Shown here: positions 54,676 through 62,176 of the stretch, piece by piece | Numbering within the stretch: the first letter of the stretch is position 1 | Layout: every line of letters begins with the position of its first letter | NCBI GenBank assembly: GCA_900769705.1 | Contig: CAAGHP010000014.1 | Location: 124,001 to 188,000, forward strand | DNA length: 64,000 bases | From: Alphaproteobacteria bacterium | GTDB taxonomy: Bacteria > Pseudomonadota > Alphaproteobacteria > RF32 > CAG-239 | Reading direction: 5' to 3' | Made by a program: the position numbers and the translations under genes | The notes under the pieces: model-generated | Database searches by the model: none | What the model was told of the DNA's origin: nothing | Seen by the model: the letters and a program-made list of their open reading frames with translations, nothing else

Positions 54676-54697
54676 AAGCCTCCGGAAACGGAGGCTT
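54676..54697 (-). terminator. Terminator of the right-end gene cluster
   Basis: On the minus strand AAAGCCTCCG, loop TTTC, CGGAGGCTTT then TTC run. It follows the stop codon at 54704. Confidence 0.85.
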
Positions 54698-54703
54698 TGC
54701 TGA

Positions 54704-55306
54704 TTAGTTGTTGTTTGAAAGCGGCGGAATGTTTATTTGAGCGATATATCCCGGGCGGATGCGCTTGCTGCTGTAGTGCATATTGCCGGTTTCTATCAAA
54801 TAACGTTCACGGCGTGTCCATTGCGCCGCTGTGGCAAAAAAGTCTTTGCCGGTAACTTCTTGGTTGCGTGGGTTCATAATATAGAGAACACATCCTTGGT
54901 GCGGCTCAACCAAACCGCAGCGGCTGCGTCCAACCGGAACATCGGAGTTTACTACCACGCCTTCCAAGCCTTTTTTGGTGGTTTCTTGCGTAGAAAACAT
55001 AGTGGAGCCTAAAACAGTGCCGAATAAAACAGCTAAAACCAGCATTAGCAAAACAGTTTTGTTTTTCAGAAAATAGGTAACTGTTTCCGGCTCCTGAGGC
55101 ATCATTTCCTCATCTGTAATAAAACGGATATTTTCGGCATCTCCGTTGTTGTCAAAATAGTTTTCGGTTATTTCACTTTGCAAATTGGCTTGCGGTACGG
55201 AAATTTTTTCGGGAACGCCGTAGGTGGCAGGCTGATTTTCAGAGACGCGCGGACGTTTGATTTTTCTTATTTTGCGAGGCGCATTGTTTTGCTGATTTTC
55301 TTCCAT
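54704..55306 (-). CDS. Bitopic inner-membrane protein of the right-end cluster
   Basis: 200 residues, not recognised. The cytoplasmic N-terminus has a basic block (PRKIRKIKRPR), then one membrane helix (about residues 84-103, VLLMLVLAVLFGTVLG). The periplasmic part has two cysteines (RSRCGLVEPHQGC) and a compact domain rich in Arg/Gly/Tyr. Its place directly after a secretin-like lipoprotein gene (11 bases) suggests an assembly protein linking the inner membrane to the outer ring, similar in layout to type IVb pilus PilP-like or type IV secretion components; this is inference. Ribosome site CGGAGAAAAAA. Confidence 0.6.
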   Translation of the reverse strand: MEENQQNNAPRKIRKIKRPRVSENQPATYGVPEKISVPQANLQSEITENYFDNNGDAENIRFITDEEMMPQEPETVTYFLKNKTVLLMLVLAVLFGTVLGSTMFSTQETTKKGLEGVVVNSDVPVGRSRCGLVEPHQGCVLYIMNPRNQEVTGKDFFATAAQWTRRERYLIETGNMHYSSKRIRPGYIAQINIPPLSNNN

Positions 55307-55317
55307 TTTTTTCTCCG

Positions 55318-56664
55318 TTAAATTCTGTTTTTCAATGATTCATTGGTTTTGAGAGTACGTATTAAGCGCGGAACCATAAAGACAATGGTTTCAGATTTAG
55401 GGCTTTGAATACCGAATAGCTCGTTAGGCAGACCGATTATCAAAAAGTTTTCGCCGAGCTTGTTGCGGATTTTAAATTGAGTAACTTGCCCGTCGGTTTC
55501 TTCCAAAGTTATTTCCGAAAAGATTTCATTTTTCTTTTCTACTGAGGCTTTTGCTAAAATCGACATGCCATAGGCATTGCTTTCCGGACGGCTGCATTTG
55601 CCGATATCAAAGCGGGAAAGCCATAAATTAGGTACAATAAATTTACCTTCGGAAACAGTTTCTATTTGGGCTTGATTGCCTAAAAACTGCTGCAATTTTT
55701 CAATAGAAATGTCATTTGTGGTAGTTAAAACCCTGCCGATAACACCGGTTTGCGCCGTTGTAATAGAGCCAAAATCGAACGCATCAAGCAGCTCTTTCCA
55801 TTCAATATCTTGCTGCATATACGGATACAAGCGGAAAATACTTACGTCATAAGCAATAAGCGTCGGGCTGTTTTCAAAAGACTTTATAAGTTCCTGCAGT
55901 TTGTTGCGAGTTTCTATATCCGCATCAAAAGTGATGGAATAATCGGCCCAGTTTGTAACAATGCTGGTAATGCCGGCGCCGCGAATAACATCAAGCAACC
56001 CCAAAATAATCGGGCGTGACGGCGGTGTATAGAGTGTCATATTTACACGGCGGCTCAAAGTTAAAATTTTGTCTTTGGCATTGTAGGTGTAATAAATGTC
56101 TGCAGAATCGGCAATCATTTTAATGACTTCTGAAAATTCGCCTTTCAGGTCTTCGGCCGAAATGCTGGTATATGGTCCGTCAGCAGAAGAAACGCGGATA
56201 CCTGCTTCTTTGGTTAGTTTTACCAACGCTTGTTCGGCCGGCATCATATCGAAAGTGTAGCCTGTTACTTCAAAACGAGGTAAAGGGTCGTTGCGGCCGT
56301 TGCGCTCCAGCTTGAAGGCTGAATTGATGTAGGGCAGAGTCAAAACCATCTGTTGAGTTTTCCAATTTACGTTACAGCGCAAAGGAGTTTCTAAATCCAG
56401 TGCGTTGGCGCCTTCCGGCGTGCGGATGATAGCCGGATCTTCCGGAGATTTAAACTCAATTTCCGGTGCGGCAAATTTCATACTTTCCAAATCTGATGTC
56501 GGCTGTTCGGCAGTTGCAGCCGGATGTGCAGCTGCAGGCGCAGAAGCCGTTTCCGCAGCGTCGGCTGAAACAGCATCGTTGTCAATGTTTATGCAGCCGG
56601 AAATTCCGGATATCAAAATTGACAAGCCTAAAGCTGTAGCCCATAAATTAAGTTGTTTTTTCAT
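55318..56664 (-). CDS. Secretin-like lipoprotein (PilN/BfpB-like)
   Basis: 448 residues from ATG 56664 with AAAGGC upstream. Lipoprotein signal MKKQLNLWATALGLSILISG with lipobox SGC. It has a low-complexity Ala-rich linker, then STN/N-domain-like parts (about 105-200 and 210-280), then a C-terminal region ending ITLEETDGQVTQFKIRNKLG and TIVFMVPRLIRTLK, matching the secretin pattern of GQ/G strand followed by the closing PR-I motif. It is shorter than usual secretins (often over 500 residues), so the pore-forming part may be reduced. The role would be an outer-membrane ring for pilus or secretion. Confidence 0.65.
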   Translation of the reverse strand: MKKQLNLWATALGLSILISGISGCINIDNDAVSADAAETASAPAAAHPAATAEQPTSDLESMKFAAPEIEFKSPEDPAIIRTPEGANALDLETPLRCNVNWKTQQMVLTLPYINSAFKLERNGRNDPLPRFEVTGYTFDMMPAEQALVKLTKEAGIRVSSADGPYTSISAEDLKGEFSEVIKMIADSADIYYTYNAKDKILTLSRRVNMTLYTPPSRPIILGLLDVIRGAGITSIVTNWADYSITFDADIETRNKLQELIKSFENSPTLIAYDVSIFRLYPYMQQDIEWKELLDAFDFGSITTAQTGVIGRVLTTTNDISIEKLQQFLGNQAQIETVSEGKFIVPNLWLSRFDIGKCSRPESNAYGMSILAKASVEKKNEIFSEITLEETDGQVTQFKIRNKLGENFLIIGLPNELFGIQSPKSETIVFMVPRLIRTLKTNESLKNRI

Positions 56665-56677
56665 TGCAAATGCCTTT

Positions 56678-57184
56678 CTATTGCTGCTGGTTGCCGTCAC
56701 TGTTTTCTGTTTGATCCTGATTGATATTGTTTTCGGCCATCAATTTATTCATCAAATCGTCAATATTCATGCCGGCGCCTGAGGTTGGGTCTACTGATTT
56801 ATCAAAATTACTCATAACGTCATTCATTTTTTGCAGTTCGTTAGGATCAGAGCGCAGCATATCCGGCGATTGGTTGTTGGTTAATTCTTCTTGATAAATG
56901 GAAAGGTTTTTGCGCAGGGCTTCAACTCCGCCGGCAATTTTCTTTTCAATATACGGATAAAGCTCTTTATGCTCCAGAATATAGTTACCGGTTTCGCAGA
57001 TTTCTTCCAAAACATCAAGTACATAAGGATAAAATTTATATTCTTCCAAAGCAATGTTGCCACTGCGGATGCAACGTGCGGCAATACGGGAAATCGTGCG
57101 GTCGTAATAGTCTATCAGAACAATGTAATTATCAACGTACCAAAGCGATTCTTTGGTAATAGGTGTAGTAATTTCATCTGCCAT
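56678..57184 (-). CDS. Helical acidic protein, unknown function
   Basis: 168 residues, no signal peptide or membrane helix. Almost entirely alpha-helical, with conserved-looking aromatic and acidic positions (WYVDNYIVLIDYYDRTISRI, YVLDVLEEICETGNYILEHK). The C-terminal 35 residues are Asn/Gln/Asp-rich. Ribosome site AGAGGAT; 13 bases before the secretin-like gene. Together with it and the next gene it looks like one operon. Confidence 0.5.
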   Translation of the reverse strand: MADEITTPITKESLWYVDNYIVLIDYYDRTISRIAARCIRSGNIALEEYKFYPYVLDVLEEICETGNYILEHKELYPYIEKKIAGGVEALRKNLSIYQEELTNNQSPDMLRSDPNELQKMNDVMSNFDKSVDPTSGAGMNIDDLMNKLMAENNINQDQTENSDGNQQQ

Positions 57185-57248
57185 TTTTTTATCCTCTTAA
57201 TTATGCTTTTTATTGTACTAATGCTCTGTTTATTTGTAAATACCTTTT

Positions 57249-59987
57249 TTACGCCTTATTTTTGTTTACCGGATTGCCGTTTTCGTCGACATATTCCCAG
57301 TCGTCACCGTCATCAGCCGAGATAGGGTTGCCGTTTTCGTCGACATATTCCCAGTCGCCGCCGTCATCAGCCGAAACGGGGTTGCCGTTTTCATCAACAT
57401 ATTCCCAGTCGCCGCCGTCATCAGCCGAGATAGGGTTGCCGTTTTCGTCTACATATTCCCAATCGTCGCCGTTATCAGCCGAAACGGGGTTGCCGTTTTC
57501 GTCGACATATTCCCAATCTCCGCTGTCATCAGCCGAAACTGGGTTGCCGTTTTCGTCGACATATTCCCAATCTCCGCCGTTATTATCGGCAGCGGGAGAA
57601 GCTTTTGCCGGAAGGCTGTCATCAAAATTCCAAAGTCCGTTGTCTTGTGCTTTAGATGTGTCAGGTGCGGCATTTTGGGACTTCGGCTGCTGAGGCTCAG
57701 GTTTCGGCAAATCATCTTCATTTCCCAGAGAAACCGGTTTAACATTAAGATTGTTTATGGAAACATTGTTGTCGGAACTCAAAGCATTTTTGATTTTTAA
57801 CAGCGCGTCCTCGTACGAATGAAGCTGAGATTTTCGATATTCTTTTGCCGGTTGTTCCATAGGTTCATTTTTCGGTAAGTCATCGTCAATAGTTCTTTTT
57901 TCTTGCTGATTTTCAGCAGATAAGGCCGATAAATCTAAATCATCAATATTTAACTCAGTATCTTGTTTAGCATTTGCATCCGGTAATTTTGAAGTAGGTT
58001 TAATTTTCTGCAATTCTGGAGTAGTAGCGGCTTGCAAGATTTTTTGGTTGTCGTTTTTTTTATCAGTCTCCGGTTCTCCAAAAGTGTTGTCTGAAAAAAT
58101 ATCCGGTTCATTATTGTCGGCAGCTTTAGAAAATGAGTCGTCGGCAAAAATATCAGGTTCTTCAGTTGGAATTTCTGCCAGAATATCATCTATACTCAAG
58201 GCATCGTCGGCTGATTTTTGCGGATGTTCGACTTGCGGCACTTCTTCAGCTTTTTCTTTAACTTTTCTATTGTTTTGCGGCGGAATTACTATCTGCCTTT
58301 CATCTTTCGGCATGGCCGGCGGAACAATAGCTTGTACTGTTTTAACCTGTTTATTTGTTTGCGGCTGCTTGACGATGTTTTCAGGCAATACAGTTTGTGT
58401 TGCAGGCTTATTTTCAGGCTGTTTCTTATCAGGTTTCGGCAAATCTTTAAGATGTTCGTTTTGCAGCAGGTTTTCTGGTTTTTTATTTTCGTTTTTAGTG
58501 TTTTGCTTGCTGTTATCCGATTTCGGATTGTCATTTTTAAGGTCTTTAACCGAATTATTTTCTTTGATTGGTTGATTTTTAGGCAGAGTGTTTTCTTTTT
58601 TGCTGTTATTCGGCGTTTCGTTTTTTATTGCTTTATCATCAGCTTTTTTCTGTGGCTGCTGATTATTATTTTTGTTTTGATTCTGTTTTTTTAAATCGTT
58701 TATTTTGTTGAGGCTTTTGTTGATATTGTTCAAAAGCGAGTCAGAAGTGTTTTTGGCCTCTTTGCTTAAATTTTGAGTTATTTTATTGGTTGTTTCGCTG
58801 ATTTTATCGCTAAAGTTTTTTATAAAGTTTGTTTTTTCTTTAGGCTCAGGTTGTTCTTGAACTGCGGCATCTTTTTTTTGCAGCACCGTTTCTTTAGGCT
58901 GAGCAGCTTCTGCCTTAGTTGTCGGAATCGGTGCAATAACAGGCGCCGGAGCGACGGCAACTGTGCTGCCTCCGGTTTGGTCTTCCACATCAACATCTTG
59001 CGAAACAACTACTTTTACGGTGTGGCGCGGACCTGATTTTGCTAAAGTCTGCGCTAATTCCTGTTGAGATTTAGTTATGGCTTGCACCAGCATTTCTCCG
59101 AAAGCTTTTATAGCTTCCATCTGCTGTGAATTGTTTTGTTTCAGGGCTTCGGTTACAAAGCCGGCAATAGCCTGAGCCTGCATTTCCGAACCGATGGCGC
59201 TGACGGCTCCGGCACCTATTCCTGCGCTGATTCCTCCGTTGATATTTGCAAGATTGAGTTTTTTGTTTATGGCTTCGACAATTTGCATCATATCATCATG
59301 GCGGCGGGCATCGTTTTGCATCAGCGTTTGATTTAGGGTATTAAAATATGATGTGTCTAAATTTATATTGTTTACGGTAGTTGATGAATTGTTTTGCTGT
59401 TGCGCGGCAACTCCGGCCGGAGTTTGAATCGATTGAGGCATAGCCGTTGTGTTGGTTTGGCTGACAAGGCGGTTAGTCAAAGTCTGCATACTGGCAGCAT
59501 AAGCGTTAAACGATTTGTTTAAAATTTGCGCCAAATCGGCCATATTGCTGCTTGGAGCTGCGGCAACATTGCTGTTTTTCAACGCAGTCGCCAGCGAGTT
59601 GGCCAGACTTTCGGCAAAATCTGCGCCGAGTGTCAATTCGCCGCCACTGCCGGTAAGCGGGTGCTGCGCCAGATTATCAATAGATTTTTTTTCTTCTTCA
59701 ATATTTTGGGCAATAAGTTCGGTGGTTCCGCCGGAATTGAGGCCTTGTTTTTCTTCTATTTCCTTTACATGTTCCAAAAGCACGCGTCCGCCCGGAATGG
59801 TCGCCAGTAATTCTTTGATTTTTTCCGGCATATCCAACAGAGATTTGTCGAACTCGTCTTTTTTGGCTTGGTTAAAAATATGAATCTGGTGAAAGATGTT
59901 CAGATAGCGCTGAGCAACCAGAATCGGATCTTCCTCTTCTTGATTGTTGGAATATTCTGTTTCATCAACTAAATAATCGTCTGACAC
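57249..59987 (-). CDS. 912-residue low-complexity protein with C-terminal tandem repeats
   Basis: Starts with GTG 59987 (GAGG 8 bases upstream). Residues 25-160 hold a domain shared with the gene at 60087: RYLNIFHQIHIFNQAKKDEF, then ATIPGGRVLLEH, then a SLANSLATAL helix. The centre is Gln/Asn/Lys/Pro-rich with an amphipathic helical part, and the C-terminus carries six copies of an 18-residue unit (DWEYVDENGNP...). No signal peptide or membrane segment is visible. It looks like a long scaffold or adaptor protein. Function unknown. Confidence 0.55.
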   Translation of the reverse strand: MSDDYLVDETEYSNNQEEEDPILVAQRYLNIFHQIHIFNQAKKDEFDKSLLDMPEKIKELLATIPGGRVLLEHVKEIEEKQGLNSGGTTELIAQNIEEEKKSIDNLAQHPLTGSGGELTLGADFAESLANSLATALKNSNVAAAPSSNMADLAQILNKSFNAYAASMQTLTNRLVSQTNTTAMPQSIQTPAGVAAQQQNNSSTTVNNINLDTSYFNTLNQTLMQNDARRHDDMMQIVEAINKKLNLANINGGISAGIGAGAVSAIGSEMQAQAIAGFVTEALKQNNSQQMEAIKAFGEMLVQAITKSQQELAQTLAKSGPRHTVKVVVSQDVDVEDQTGGSTVAVAPAPVIAPIPTTKAEAAQPKETVLQKKDAAVQEQPEPKEKTNFIKNFSDKISETTNKITQNLSKEAKNTSDSLLNNINKSLNKINDLKKQNQNKNNNQQPQKKADDKAIKNETPNNSKKENTLPKNQPIKENNSVKDLKNDNPKSDNSKQNTKNENKKPENLLQNEHLKDLPKPDKKQPENKPATQTVLPENIVKQPQTNKQVKTVQAIVPPAMPKDERQIVIPPQNNRKVKEKAEEVPQVEHPQKSADDALSIDDILAEIPTEEPDIFADDSFSKAADNNEPDIFSDNTFGEPETDKKNDNQKILQAATTPELQKIKPTSKLPDANAKQDTELNIDDLDLSALSAENQQEKRTIDDDLPKNEPMEQPAKEYRKSQLHSYEDALLKIKNALSSDNNVSINNLNVKPVSLGNEDDLPKPEPQQPKSQNAAPDTSKAQDNGLWNFDDSLPAKASPAADNNGGDWEYVDENGNPVSADDSGDWEYVDENGNPVSADNGDDWEYVDENGNPISADDGGDWEYVDENGNPVSADDGGDWEYVDENGNPISADDGDDWEYVDENGNPVNKNKA
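57264..57590 (-). repeat. Six tandem 54-bp coding repeats
   Basis: Starts of the unit CATATTCCCAG lie at 57291, 57345, 57399, 57453, 57507 and 57561, exactly 54 bases apart, each encoding GDWEYVDENGNPVSADDG with small changes. The copies are close enough in sequence for length changes by recombination or slippage. Confidence 0.95.
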
Positions 59988-60086
59988 CTTTTTGCCTCAT
60001 CTAAGCTAAAAAACAATTCTACTTATGGCAGTATAAACAAAAGAGAGTAAATTTCTTATTAAAATATATTAAAGACGCGTAAAAAA

Positions 60087-60905
60087 TTACAGCTTAATGC
60101 AGGTTATTTTATGAATTTTTGTTAAGTCGTCATTATCAAAATCGGTCCGTTCAACCGGATTCCAGCGCAAACCGTAAAGTTTGCCGCTTTTATCTTCGCG
60201 GATATTGATGAGTTTTGCTTCGTCATGTTTGAAAAAATAAAGAGCTAAGTCGCCTGAACACACAATTTCCGATTTATCGACATAGAGAATGGCTTTGTTG
60301 GAAAGCATGGGGCCGAGGCGGTGTGTATATAATTTTACGGCGTATATGTTTTTGGGGTTAGAAAAAGTAGCGGGGCAGGGAATTTGCCGCAATAAAGTTC
60401 CTTGTCCGAAAATGATGTTGCCATTGGTGTTGTTGGAGCCGTAAAGCGGAATATTCCGGCTTTCCGGTTTGTTTTCCGTATCGGAGGTCGTTGAGCCGTG
60501 AAAAGCTGTTGCTAAAGAATTTGCTAATTGTACGGCAAATTCATTGCCCAAAGCCAATTCTCCGACAGTGACGTTGATATTGTGCTTTTTCTTGACAGGA
60601 AGTGATTTTTTTTCTTCTTCTATGTTTTTGGCGATTAGATTTAGAGTTTCTTTCGATGTAATACCTTGTTGGTCTTCCAATTCTTTTAGGTGTTCCAAAA
60701 GCACGCGTCCGCCCGGTATGGTTGCCAGCAATTTTTTAGTTTTTTCCGGCATATCCATAAGAGATTTGTTGAACTCGTCTTTTTTCGCCTGATTAAAAAT
60801 ATGGATTTGATGAAAGATATTCAGATAACGCTGAGCCGCAAGAATAGGAGATTCCTCATCCTTTTCACTGGCAAAATCATTTCCTTCAATCATAAAATCA
60901 GACAT
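60087..60905 (-). CDS. Mosaic protein joining parts of its two neighbours
   Basis: 272 residues from ATG 60905. Residues 5-140 match the N-terminal domain of the 912-residue protein downstream (identical 20-residue core RYLNIFHQIHIFNQAKKDEF, also ATIPGGRVLLEH). Residues 152-272 match the C-terminal S24-like domain of the regulator upstream (PLYGSNNTNGN; YAVKLYTHRLG; GLRWNPVERTDF; DLTKIHKI). The order is therefore N-terminus of the gene downstream and C-terminus of the gene upstream, as if made by an internal recombination or duplication. No HTH remains. It is flanked by near-identical GAGAGTAAATTTCT sequences. Confidence 0.75.
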   Translation of the reverse strand: MSDFMIEGNDFASEKDEESPILAAQRYLNIFHQIHIFNQAKKDEFNKSLMDMPEKTKKLLATIPGGRVLLEHLKELEDQQGITSKETLNLIAKNIEEEKKSLPVKKKHNINVTVGELALGNEFAVQLANSLATAFHGSTTSDTENKPESRNIPLYGSNNTNGNIIFGQGTLLRQIPCPATFSNPKNIYAVKLYTHRLGPMLSNKAILYVDKSEIVCSGDLALYFFKHDEAKLINIREDKSGKLYGLRWNPVERTDFDNDDLTKIHKITCIKL

Positions 60906-60922
60906 TAAAACTCTCATACTAA

Positions 60923-60960
60923 AAATTTACTCTCGTCTTATATAAAGCGAGAGTAAATTT
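60923..60960. other. 13-bp perfect inverted repeat between regulator and mosaic gene
   Basis: AAATTTACTCTCG and CGAGAGTAAATTT are separated by 12 bases. Followed by TTTTT on the minus strand, it may be a terminator for the regulator gene, or an operator. A second copy of GAGAGTAAATTTCT lies at 60043, between the mosaic gene and the 912-residue gene. Confidence 0.6.
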
Positions 60961-60989
60961 CTGGTTAATATAAGTACTGTGGCAACAAA

Positions 60990-61964
60990 TTATAAGTTAA
61001 TCGCCACAATTTTATGAATTTTTGTTAAATCGCTGTTGCTGAAATTTGTTCTTTCATCCGGATTCCAACGCAAGCCGTAAAGTTGACCGTTTTCATCTTC
61101 GCGGACGCTGATAAGCTTTGTTTCGATTTCGCTGATGTAATATAGAGCGATATCTCCGGCGCTGACGACTTCGGTTTTGTCAACAAACAAAATAGCGCGG
61201 CTCGGCAGCAGAGAACCCAAACGGCGGGTGCAAAGATTTACGGCATAAGCCTCCGGTTTGTTTTGCAGTTGTATAGGGCAAACAACTTCTTTAACGGCAT
61301 TAGCGCGATCAATTACAATATTGCCTTCGGCATTGCTGGCACCATAAACCGGCAGCATGGCAATTTCGTCTTCTTCGGCAGCCGCCATAGCTGTTCCGGA
61401 ATAGCGGGAATTGTTTAAAAGCTTATATCTTGTTTCATTGTGTTCGATAATATCTTCAAGCACACCTTCGGAATCTAATTTTTTAATTTCTGATTTCAGC
61501 TTGTCGACAGTCATAGAAAAAGCTTTGGCAATGTTTTGATATTCTTTGTCCGAAACTTCACGCTGTCCCATTTCTATACGGTGATAAACCGACAGTGTCA
61601 TATCGGCGCTTTCGGCAACTTCTATCAGAGTCAAGCCTTTATCGGTACGGATATGGCGTAAACCGGCGCCCAAGGTTTTTAAACCGGCGTTTTGGTTGAT
61701 TTTGCAGCGTCTTTCCTGTTCGCGTTTCCAAGCCTGAACAACATCCTGCTGTGAATTTTGTTCGTTTACGTACAAGTCTTGCAGTGAGCAGTCAATCAAT
61801 TCGGCAACTTGAATAAGCTGTTCATGATTGAGGCGACGGTAACCTTTTTCTATTTTAGAAATAGCGGAAAGACTGACACCCAAATGGTCGGCCAACTCTT
61901 GCATAGACATACCGCGTAATCTTCTGTGCATTCTGATTTGATTAGGGAAAATAATTTCTTCCAT
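60990..61964 (-). CDS. XRE-family regulator with two HTH domains and a C-terminal S24-like domain
   Basis: About 324 residues from ATG 61964 (GGAG 9 bases before; ATG 61979 is possible). The first HTH is MQELADHLGVSLSAISKIEK (about 20-45), the second GLTLIEVAESADMTLSVYHR (about 108-132). The C-terminal part (about 203-324) resembles LexA/CI-type S24 domains: AYAVNLCTRRLGSLLPSRAI, LFVDKTEVVSAGDIALYYI. The place of the catalytic Ser (usually GDSM) reads TRRLG, and no Ser/Lys pair is evident, so self-cleavage is unlikely. The same domain is in the mosaic protein next to it. Confidence 0.8.
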   Translation of the reverse strand: MEEIIFPNQIRMHRRLRGMSMQELADHLGVSLSAISKIEKGYRRLNHEQLIQVAELIDCSLQDLYVNEQNSQQDVVQAWKREQERRCKINQNAGLKTLGAGLRHIRTDKGLTLIEVAESADMTLSVYHRIEMGQREVSDKEYQNIAKAFSMTVDKLKSEIKKLDSEGVLEDIIEHNETRYKLLNNSRYSGTAMAAAEEDEIAMLPVYGASNAEGNIVIDRANAVKEVVCPIQLQNKPEAYAVNLCTRRLGSLLPSRAILFVDKTEVVSAGDIALYYISEIETKLISVREDENGQLYGLRWNPDERTNFSNSDLTKIHKIVAINL

Positions 61965-62110
61965 ATCATTTTTCTCCATAAATAATAGTTAAGGCTAATA
62001 ATAGCCGTAAGAATAAAAAAAGCAAGACAAAAAACGCGGTTGTGTATATCAGCTTTTGGACAGACAGCACTGAAAGCGTTGCCGCAGCAATAAAGAAAGT
62101 GCAAAAAACA

Positions 62111-62161
62111 ATTCGGCAAATGTCTAAATTTTTGTAAAATTTTTAGCGATATTTGCCGAAA
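62111..62161 (-). terminator. Long hairpin terminator before the regulator gene
   Basis: TTCGGCAAAT and ATTTGCCGAA pair with an inner CTAAA/TTTAG extension, followed by TTGTTTTTTG on the minus strand, downstream of the gene at 62177. It may also affect expression of the regulator. Confidence 0.75.
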
Positions 62162-62176
62162 TTGTTCTGTCGGGAT

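Noticed and set aside
57264..57590. Regularly spaced 54-bp repeats as a possible CRISPR array
   Set aside because: The repeats are directly joined with no unique spacers, keep one reading frame for 18 residues each, and lie at the end of a long protein gene.
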